Below the pieces are notes generated by a model. That model saw only the letters and a list, made by a program, of their open reading frames with translations, searched no databases and was not told the DNA's origin. 12,561 bases of DNA from Eubacterium sp. (GTDB lineage Bacteria; Bacillota; Clostridia; Lachnospirales; Lachnospiraceae): contig JALFIK010000214.1 in the NCBI GenBank assembly GCA_022776205.1, positions 1 to 12,561 on the forward strand. Direction: 5' to 3'. This document shows positions 7,081-12,561 of the stretch, piece by piece. A program made the translations under genes and the position numbers. Within the stretch, counting starts at the first letter, position 1. Each line of letters opens with the position of its first letter.

Positions 7081-7695
7081 TTCCGGTGTGTGGGTGAATG
7101 CCGTCACAATCTGGCGGATGGATTTATGAAGATAGGGAAGATAAGTATCCATGGAAGTTGGCTGTTCAAATAAAATACAGCTGTAACAGGTAGAGCCAAC
7201 CAGTTCAATGATGGTAAAAAGCATGATCTCCGGATTATCACACTGAATCTGATTTTGTATCATCAATTCCTGATAATACTCATAGAACAGCCGGGATTCT
7301 TCTGGTACTTTCTTTTCAAAAGCATTCTTAAAAATACCCCAGGATAAATTTTTCGAAATAAACTGGAGAAGACCGTGATCTTTTTCCAGCTGGCCGATGA
7401 TATGGTCGACAACGAAGAGAAGCTGGTTCTCAAAACCTTCCACTGGATTCTTCATCAGCTCCATGTGTGCATCGGAAAAGAGTTGTCCGGTTTTATGGGT
7501 GACGAGCCGGTCCCTCAAATCATATTTGTCATTAAAATAGAGATAGAAAGTGCCTTTCGCAAGTCCTGCCCGGTTGACGATGTCGGAAATTGTCGTCTTT
7601 GTAAATCCTTTTTCCGTAAACAGTTCAAAAGCAGTCTGGAGAAGGGTTGTTTTTTTTTGTTTTTTATTTAATTCTACTTTACCGATCAGAATCAC
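7078..7695 (-). CDS. TetR/AcrR-family transcriptional regulator of the MMPL locus
   Basis: The 205-residue protein has an N-terminal TetR DNA-binding domain. AFELFTEKGFTKTTISDIV (22-40), then AGLAKGTFYLYFNDKYDL (43-60), give the standard helix-turn-helix and the YxYF motif. The C-terminal part is a mostly helical ligand/dimer domain with no assigned ligand family. TetR proteins bind as dimers to short palindromes and leave DNA when they bind a small ligand. The gene is divergent from an MMPL transporter, and the 13-bp palindromes in the shared region overlap both promoters, so it probably represses itself and the transporter. The start is GTG 7695: AAGGA lies 7 nt upstream and there is no other good start before residue 78. 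The predicted transcript start near 7721 leaves about 26 nt of leader, consistent with this choice. The effector is unknown. Confidence 0.93.
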   Translation of the reverse strand: MILIGKVELNKKQKKTTLLQTAFELFTEKGFTKTTISDIVNRAGLAKGTFYLYFNDKYDLRDRLVTHKTGQLFSDAHMELMKNPVEGFENQLLFVVDHIIGQLEKDHGLLQFISKNLSWGIFKNAFEKKVPEESRLFYEYYQELMIQNQIQCDNPEIMLFTIIELVGSTCYSCILFEQPTSMDTYLPYLHKSIRQIVTAFTHTPE

Positions 7696-7728
7696 CCTCT
7701 TGTCCTTATTTTACTTATAATTATTTTT

Positions 7729-7757
7729 ATTATGCAATAAAAATGACTGAAAGTCAA
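7729..7757 (-). promoter_or_regulatory. tetR promoter
   Basis: Read on the - strand, TTGACT (7757-7752) and CATAAT (7734-7729) are 17 bases apart, a near-consensus sigma-A promoter. The -35 box forms half of the palindrome at 7744-7756, so repressor bound there would block the promoter directly (autoregulation, inferred). Confidence 0.78.
7744..7756. promoter_or_regulatory. Putative TetR operator, tetR side (TGACT-N3-AGTCA)
   Basis: TGACTGAAAGTCA is a perfect 5-3-5 inverted repeat. On the - strand it begins at the second T of the tetR -35 box. The palindrome at 7820-7832 has the same geometry relative to the opposite promoter, which supports both being operators of the divergent TetR protein. 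Binding itself is inferred. Confidence 0.72.
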
Positions 7758-7763
7758 TAATGT

Positions 7764-7786
7764 AAAACTGACCAAAATTCAGTTTT
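7764..7786. promoter_or_regulatory. Central inverted repeat, possible third (degenerate) operator
   Basis: AAAACTGA (7764-7771) is the reverse complement of TCAGTTTT (7779-7786), around a 7-nt centre. Inside it, TGACCAAAATTCA (7769-7781) keeps the left half of the operator motif TGACY-N3-RGTCA but has two changes in the right half. It may be a weak operator, or a small hairpin with a T tail separating the two transcription units. It lies between the two promoters and overlaps neither. Confidence 0.4.
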
Positions 7787-7818
7787 TTATTTTTAGAAAA
7801 ATTGTAAAGTATTAAGAG

Positions 7819-7847
7819 TTGACCGTTGGTCATTTACTAAATATAAT
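7819..7847 (+). promoter_or_regulatory. Promoter of the MMPL transporter operon
   Basis: TTGACC (7819-7824) and TATAAT (7842-7847) are 17 bases apart. Transcription would begin near 7854, giving a leader of about 37 bases to ATG 7892. That leader contains the strong ribosome binding site at 7874-7884. The -35 box is half of the palindrome at 7820-7832. Confidence 0.88.
7820..7832. promoter_or_regulatory. Putative TetR operator, transporter side (TGACC-N3-GGTCA)
   Basis: TGACCGTTGGTCA is a perfect 5-3-5 inverted repeat starting at the second T of the -35 hexamer of the transporter promoter. It shares the TGAC-Y-N3-R-GTCA pattern with the copy at 7744-7756; centres are 76 bases apart. Repressor bound here would cover the -35 box and most of the spacer. 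Confidence 0.75.
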
Positions 7848-7891
7848 ATGGGGTAGAAATAATAATGAAGAACGGGAGGGTGATTACCTTG

Positions 7892-10012
7892 ATGATTAAA
7901 GTGGGGAAATGGATTGCAAAGCATAGAATCCTGATTTTACTGATCGGATTTCTGCTGCTGATCCCATCGGTGCTTGGAACCGTTGCCACGAAAGTAAATT
8001 ATGACCTGCTCAGTTATCTGCCGGGTTCCCTTGAGACGGTAAAAGGGCAGGATATCATGGTGGATGAATTCGGAACTGGAGCGTTTTCCATGGTTGTAGT
8101 GGAAAATATGGAGTTAAAGGATGTACAGAAGCTGGAAGAAAAATTTGAGAAAGTGGAACATGTAACGGATGTTTTATGGTTTGACGATGTGGCAGATTTA
8201 AGTATGCCGGTCAGCATGATTCCCAAGGATTTAAGAGAGGCATTTTTCAAAGGGAATGCAACGATGATGCTTGTCCTTTTTGATCATACGACCTCATCAG
8301 ATGAATCCATGGAGGCAGTAGTCCAGTTAAGAAAACTTGCCAATAAACAGTGTTTTATCAGCGGAATGTCCGGTGTAGTCAATGATATTAAAGATCTAGC
8401 GTTACAGGAGATGCCGGTTTATGTTGTGATTGCGGCCGTTCTTGCCTTTCTTGTTTTATTATTTACGACGGAGTCTTTTCTTGTTCCGGTCTTTTTCCTG
8501 TTAAGTATCGGGATTGCGATTATATACAATCTTGGAAGCAATGTTTTCCTCGGTCAGGTTTCCTATATTACGAAGGCACTGACGGCAGTTTTACAGCTCG
8601 GCGTCACGATGGATTATTCCATCTTCCTGTTAAATAGTTTTGAGGAATATAAACAAAAATATCCGGAGGATAAAAACCGTGCCATGGGGCATGCGATTGC
8701 CAGTACATTTAAATCTGTCGTGGGCAGTTCGGTAACAACAGTTGCTGGTTTTGCTGCCCTTTGTTTTATGACTTTTGCCCTCGGGCGTGACCTGGGTATT
8801 GTTATGGCAAAAGGAGTTATTATCGGTGTAATCTGCTGTGTAACGATCCTTCCTGCTCTTATTCTGGTATTTGATAAGCAGATTCAGAGGACAAAACACA
8901 GACCACTGATTAAAAGTGCAGATAAGGCATCTGAATTTACCATTAAATATCACTGGATCTGGTTTGGTATCTTTCTGGTACTGCTCATTCCGGCAATTCA
9001 TGGAAGTAGTAATAACTCCATTTATTATGATATTGCAAAATCCCTTCCGTCTTCCCTGCCGAGTAATCAGGCAACGGAGAAGATTAAAAACGATTTTGAT
9101 ATGAGTACCCTCCATATGGTTATGATGGATAAGAACATGGAGGCAAAAGATAAAAAAGCGATGATTGATCAGATTGAGGACGTGAAAGGAGTAAAATGGT
9201 GCATCAGCATGAATTCCCTGGTCGGTCCTTCCGTTCCGGAGTCCATGATTCCGGAAGATTTAAAGAGTATGCTTCAGAGCGACGATCACGAGATGGCCTT
9301 CATCTGTTCGGAATATGAATCAGCCACACCGGAAGTAAATAAACAGATTGCCCGGATCAATAAAATTACGAAATCTTACGATAAAGGTTCCATGGTAATA
9401 GGAGAGGCGCCTCTGATGAAGGATCTGGAGGATGTAACCGATGTGGATATACAAAATGTAAATATAGCCTCGGTAGCGGCCATATTTGTTATTATTCTTA
9501 TTGTATTTAAATCCATTTCCCTTCCGGTCATTTTGGTTGCAGTCATCGAGTTCGCCATTGCGGTGAATATGGCAGTACCGTATTATCAGGGAGTCAGTCT
9601 TCCGTTTGTTGCCAGCATTGTTATTGGAACAATTCAGCTTGGTGCAACAGTGGATTATGCCATTGTTTATACAAACCGGTACCTGAAAGAACGAAGAAAC
9701 GGAAAGCAGAAACTCGATGCGGTCATGACCGCCCACAAAACAAATATGTTGTCGATTATCACCAGCGCTTTAAGTTTATTCGGAGCAACTTATGGCGTGG
9801 CATGTTACTCCAAGGTAGATATGATCGGTGCGATCTGTACACTTCTGGCCAGAGGTGCGCTGATTAGTATGATCGTTGTTCTTACACTTCTTCCGACGAT
9901 GTTCCTGATCTTTGACAAGGTCATCTGTAAGACGACAGTAGGAATGGGGCATATTGATAAAAATGCCGGTGTAGTTAATGACAGTATGGTATCACAGATT
10001 CACAGGGGGTAG
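7892..10012 (+). CDS. MMPL/RND-family membrane transporter
   Basis: The 706-residue integral membrane protein has the RND/MMPL two-fold layout: one membrane segment (about 13-31), a large outside loop (about 35-173), then five segments. A second half repeats this order, with a segment at about 356-370, a loop to about 520, then five more segments. Each half carries the family's charged membrane motif, GVTMDYSIFLL (about 237-247) and GATVDYAIVYTNR (about 584-596). The aspartates D241 and D588 are the expected proton-relay positions. Family members export lipids, hydrophobic drugs or peptides using the proton gradient; the substrate here is unknown. The frame also has ATG 7865 and TTG 7889. The GGAGGGTGAT site (7875-7884) lies after 7865 and before 7889/7892, so 7892 is preferred (TTG 7889 possible). 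The next gene starts 6 bases after the stop, and control by the divergent TetR is likely. Confidence 0.92.
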   Translation: MIKVGKWIAKHRILILLIGFLLLIPSVLGTVATKVNYDLLSYLPGSLETVKGQDIMVDEFGTGAFSMVVVENMELKDVQKLEEKFEKVEHVTDVLWFDDVADLSMPVSMIPKDLREAFFKGNATMMLVLFDHTTSSDESMEAVVQLRKLANKQCFISGMSGVVNDIKDLALQEMPVYVVIAAVLAFLVLLFTTESFLVPVFFLLSIGIAIIYNLGSNVFLGQVSYITKALTAVLQLGVTMDYSIFLLNSFEEYKQKYPEDKNRAMGHAIASTFKSVVGSSVTTVAGFAALCFMTFALGRDLGIVMAKGVIIGVICCVTILPALILVFDKQIQRTKHRPLIKSADKASEFTIKYHWIWFGIFLVLLIPAIHGSSNNSIYYDIAKSLPSSLPSNQATEKIKNDFDMSTLHMVMMDKNMEAKDKKAMIDQIEDVKGVKWCISMNSLVGPSVPESMIPEDLKSMLQSDDHEMAFICSEYESATPEVNKQIARINKITKSYDKGSMVIGEAPLMKDLEDVTDVDIQNVNIASVAAIFVIILIVFKSISLPVILVAVIEFAIAVNMAVPYYQGVSLPFVASIVIGTIQLGATVDYAIVYTNRYLKERRNGKQKLDAVMTAHKTNMLSIITSALSLFGATYGVACYSKVDMIGAICTLLARGALISMIVVLTLLPTMFLIFDKVICKTTVGMGHIDKNAGVVNDSMVSQIHRG

Positions 10013-10018
10013 ATTCGA

Positions 10019-12478
10019 ATGAGAAATTCAAAATTTGTTAAACATAGTTCCAGAACCTTTGCACTTATCATGAGTGTAATGATGGCAGCGGGTCTGAGTG
10101 TTCCGGTTAATGCTGCCACGGAAAAAGAAGATAAATCAGAGACAGTATATATTAATGCCCAGGCAGATGGTGCTGTTGATAAGATTACAGTCAGTGAGTG
10201 GCTTCAAAATCATAAGAAAAGTGATTCTATTGAAGATTATTCTTCTCTGGATAATATTAAAAATGTGAAAGGGAATGAAACTTTTACACAAAATGAAGAC
10301 GGTTCCATCGTGTGGGATTCGAAAGGAAATGACATCTATTATCAGGGAGAATCCGATGAAGAACTGCCGGTTTCCATGAAAGTTTCTTATTTCCTTGACG
10401 GGAAAAAGATGGACCCGAAGGATATGGCCGGAAAAAGCGGAGAAGTTAAGATCCGATTTGATTATTACAACAATTCCAGAGAAACCGTGAATGTGAAGGG
10501 AAAAAACTATGAGATCAACACCCCGTTTACCATGGTGACCGGAATCATTCTTCCTTCTGACATTTTCTCCGATATAAAAGTAACAAATGGAAAGGTTATA
10601 TCGGACGGGGATAAGAATATTGTCGTTGGTCTGGCGATGCCGGGCTTAAAAGACAGTCTGAAATTATCATCCTATGAGAAACTTGAAGACATTTCGATTC
10701 CCGATTATGTGGAAGTTACCGCCCAGGCAGACCAGTTTGAACTTGCTCTTACGGCAACGGCTGCAACAACGGGAAGTCTTGATAAAATTGATACGAGTGA
10801 TTTAAATGATGTGGATTCTTTAAAGGACGACATCAATAAGCTGACAGATGCTTCCACTCAGCTTGTTGAGGGAAGTGATACTTTAGCAGAGGGTCTGGGA
10901 ACATTATCTTCATCTTTCGGCACATATGCAAAAGGTGTTTCTTCCGCAGATGCCGGTGCAAAAGAGCTGAAAAAAGGTTTAAAGAAACTGGATGCAAAGA
11001 AAATACAGTTGTCTGATGGGGCAACCTCATTAAACGAAGGATTAAAAACACTGAAGAAGGGAACAAAATCCCTGAAAAAGGGTGTGGCAGATTACACAGG
11101 CGGAGTAACCAGCCTCAATGAGGGAATCAAGTCAGCGGGAAACGGAACAGCCGCCCTGAAAAAAGGAGCCGGGGATCTTTCCGGCGGCTTAACTGCATAC
11201 ACAGGCGGAGTATCAAATCTTGCTGAGGGAATTGGACAATTAAATGGAGAAGTATCCAAAATGAGTAACTTAAAGCTTCCCGATGAGAAGACACTTACCG
11301 CAGTAAAAAATGCTTCCGAAGCATTGGAAAAGGATGCGATTCAGCTTCAGGAATCTGCAGGGCAGCTTCAGGAATTGATTCAAAAAGTAAATAATCTTTC
11401 GGGAGCTGTCACACAGTATAACCAGCTTGTGGATGCACATAATCAGGAGGTAGCTCAAAAATTTAAGAAAGCAAAAGATGCACTTGATGGTGTGGATAAA
11501 AAAGCATCCGATCAGGCAAATGAACAGATTGCAGGCAAAAACAAGGAGATAAACAATCAGGCAACTTCTCAGGCAATCGAAAAAGCAAAAAAAGCTGTGG
11601 ATGAAAGTAATCTTACAGAAGATCAGAAAGCCTCTTTAAAAGAAGCAATCAAAAAAAATGTTTCCGTGAATGTTTCCATTGGATCAATCAACGTAACGGG
11701 AGTTGCCGGTGATGCCAAAACCGCTCTGGGAGACCAACCGGAAGATTTGCAAAAAATGAAGATAGACCAGATAGATGTTAAGCTTGACGGAATTGCCTCT
11801 TTATTACAGGATATGAAGAATCAGGCAGCTGTTCTTGAGGCATTTGCCGGCAATACAGGTGCTTTGTCAGGTGTTGCCCAGAATATTCCGTCTCTTATTG
11901 CGGGGGTAAATGATTTAAATGAGGGAGCAAAAGCATTGACGGCAAACAATAAGGTCCTGACAGCAGGTATGTCTCAAATCACGGAAGGACTTGACAGTCT
12001 CTCAAAGGGACTTACTGCTATGGCGGGCGGCTGTGCGAAACTAACCGGAAATAACAAAGCATTAAATTCCGGTGCCGATGCACTGGACCAGGGTGCAGAG
12101 CAGCTGGTAGCCGGAAGCAATCAACTTGTCTCCGGTATCGATGCTTATTCAGAAGGGGTTGGTGCCGCAGCCATCGGTGTTACCCAGTTATCCCTTGGAA
12201 CAGGCAAACTGCAGTCAGCCGGCGGACAGCTGTCGGGAGGAATCGCAAAGCTTGATTCCGGTGCACAGACTCTTTCTCAGGGTATGAAGACCTTTGATAA
12301 AGATGGAATCAGCAAACTTTCCGATCTTGCCGGAGATGAATTAAGTGGTGTCATCAACCGCTTTAAGGCAGTAAAAGAAGCAGACTCCAGATATAAATCA
12401 TACGGTGGAATTAAGAAAGATGCCTCGGGAAGTGTGAAATTTATTATTGAAACTGACGGAATTGAAAAAGAAAAGTAG
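10019..12478 (+). CDS. Exported protein with xxxLxxG heptad-repeat blocks (YhgE/Pip-like repeats), MMPL partner
   Basis: The 819-residue protein has a signal peptide (basic 1-12, hydrophobic 13-30, likely cut after VNA at 32). A mixed, strand-rich region follows (about 40-250). Repeat block 1 (282-404) has glycine at 16 of 18 positions spaced exactly seven apart, usually as L-x-x-G. A charged, coiled-coil-like middle covers about 415-620. Repeat block 2 (626-755) has glycine at 16 of 19 such positions. The tail is short, with no second membrane helix, LPXTG motif or lipobox. Similar heptads occur in the YhgE/Pip (phage infection protein) and EsaA proteins and in extracellular loops of some MMPL proteins, but the usual membrane domain of YhgE is absent here. 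AGGGGG (10004-10009) sits 9 bases before ATG and overlaps the transporter's end, so the two are co-expressed. It probably works outside the cell as a long helical partner of the pump; this is inference. Confidence 0.82.
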   Translation: MRNSKFVKHSSRTFALIMSVMMAAGLSVPVNAATEKEDKSETVYINAQADGAVDKITVSEWLQNHKKSDSIEDYSSLDNIKNVKGNETFTQNEDGSIVWDSKGNDIYYQGESDEELPVSMKVSYFLDGKKMDPKDMAGKSGEVKIRFDYYNNSRETVNVKGKNYEINTPFTMVTGIILPSDIFSDIKVTNGKVISDGDKNIVVGLAMPGLKDSLKLSSYEKLEDISIPDYVEVTAQADQFELALTATAATTGSLDKIDTSDLNDVDSLKDDINKLTDASTQLVEGSDTLAEGLGTLSSSFGTYAKGVSSADAGAKELKKGLKKLDAKKIQLSDGATSLNEGLKTLKKGTKSLKKGVADYTGGVTSLNEGIKSAGNGTAALKKGAGDLSGGLTAYTGGVSNLAEGIGQLNGEVSKMSNLKLPDEKTLTAVKNASEALEKDAIQLQESAGQLQELIQKVNNLSGAVTQYNQLVDAHNQEVAQKFKKAKDALDGVDKKASDQANEQIAGKNKEINNQATSQAIEKAKKAVDESNLTEDQKASLKEAIKKNVSVNVSIGSINVTGVAGDAKTALGDQPEDLQKMKIDQIDVKLDGIASLLQDMKNQAAVLEAFAGNTGALSGVAQNIPSLIAGVNDLNEGAKALTANNKVLTAGMSQITEGLDSLSKGLTAMAGGCAKLTGNNKALNSGADALDQGAEQLVAGSNQLVSGIDAYSEGVGAAAIGVTQLSLGTGKLQSAGGQLSGGIAKLDSGAQTLSQGMKTFDKDGISKLSDLAGDELSGVINRFKAVKEADSRYKSYGGIKKDASGSVKFIIETDGIEKEK
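10862..11230 (+). repeat. Heptad-repeat block 1 (LxxG, 18 repeats)
   Basis: Codons 282-404 of the exported protein. Glycine falls at residues 285, 292, 306, 313, 320 and then every seventh residue from 334 to 404; only 299 (S) and 327 (K) break the period. Leu commonly precedes Gly by three. Confidence 0.9.
11093..11212 (+). repeat. 105-bp-spaced direct repeat inside heptad block 1
   Basis: The 15-mer TACACAGGCGGAGTA occurs at 11093-11107 and again at 11198-11212. Both encode Tyr-Thr-Gly-Gly-Val, 35 residues apart, which is exactly five heptads. The sequence after each copy stays similar (T/S-x-L-x-EGI). This suggests growth of the block by duplication of a five-heptad unit. Confidence 0.8.
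11894..12283 (+). repeat. Heptad-repeat block 2 (LxxG, 19 repeats)
   Basis: Codons 626-755 of the exported protein. Glycine falls every seven residues from 629 to 755, apart from 643 (N), 678 (N) and 734 (A). The length nearly equals block 1, but the register differs by one residue relative to it (position modulo 7 is 6 versus 5). Confidence 0.9.
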
Positions 12479-12507
12479 AATGGCAGATTGGTTTTTTAAG
12501 AAAACTC

Positions 12508-12536
12508 TTGCATAAGTAGGAAAAATCTGTTATACT
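12508..12536 (+). promoter_or_regulatory. Promoter for the next gene beyond the window
   Basis: TTGCAT (12508-12513) and TATACT (12531-12536) are 17 bases apart, and TGT directly before the -10 box makes it an extended -10 promoter. The transcript would start near 12543. No start codon with a ribosome binding site is visible before the edge. No strong terminator hairpin lies between the heptad gene and this promoter. Confidence 0.72.
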
Positions 12537-12561
12537 ACATTAAGTATACTGTAGATGATAA

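Noticed and set aside
7865..7891. ATG 7865 as start of the MMPL protein
   Set aside because: It would leave about 10 nt of leader after the predicted transcript start and only a weak upstream GGGG. The strong GGAGGGTGAT site lies downstream of it and points to 7889/7892.
8630..9115. 161-codon open frame on the - strand
   Set aside because: Antisense to the MMPL gene; no domain, no convincing ribosome binding site.
12479..12507. Terminator after the heptad-repeat gene
   Set aside because: Only a weak AT-only pairing (GTTTT/AAAAC around TTAAG) is present, with no T tail; too weak to call.

Overview
The window reads as chromosomal DNA from a low-GC, Gram-positive, spore-forming anaerobe. A clostridial host, most likely of the Lachnospiraceae type, is an inference. 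It rests on the yqfC-yqfD sporulation pair next to phoH and ybeY, the A-rich AGGAG-type ribosome binding sites, sigma-A-type promoters with 17-nt spacers, a PTS-type dihydroxyacetone kinase subunit, and a close divergent TetR/MMPL locus. No phage, transposon, CRISPR, tRNA or rRNA sequence was recognised.

Left edge (1-250): the last 59 codons of dhaM, the phosphotransferase subunit of PTS-dependent dihydroxyacetone kinase, then a hairpin terminator. Central cluster (301-6197): six genes all on the + strand with short gaps or overlaps. They are yqfC (short form), yqfD, phoH, ybeY, an HI0933/BaiN-type flavoprotein and a COG2509-type FAD protein. The first two serve sporulation, the next two RNA/ribosome metabolism, and the last two are flavoproteins of uncertain substrate. 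The last three junctions are overlaps of 4, 4 and 23 nt, so translational coupling is likely. The pgpH/yqfF gene often found between phoH and ybeY in Firmicutes is missing here.

Second unit (6198-7080): a near-consensus promoter starts right after the previous stop codon and drives a DUF896 small protein overlapping a 5-formyltetrahydrofolate cyclo-ligase gene. A long hairpin between converging genes ends this unit and probably also the tetR transcript.

Right half (7078-12478): a TetR-family repressor gene (- strand) is divergent from an MMPL/RND-type membrane transporter and a large exported protein. The exported protein has a signal peptide and two long blocks with a glycine every seven residues. 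The 196-bp divergent region contains a promoter in each direction. Each promoter has its -35 box embedded in the same 13-bp inverted repeat (TGACY-N3-RGTCA), which I infer to be the TetR operator. A degenerate third copy lies between them. The simplest model is a self-regulated efflux/export operon in which the repressor blocks both -35 boxes until a hydrophobic ligand is bound, and the MMPL pump works with a long extracellular helical partner. This locus is the most interesting part of the window. The pump's substrate and the partner's role cannot be read from the sequence. The window ends in a promoter for a gene beyond the edge.
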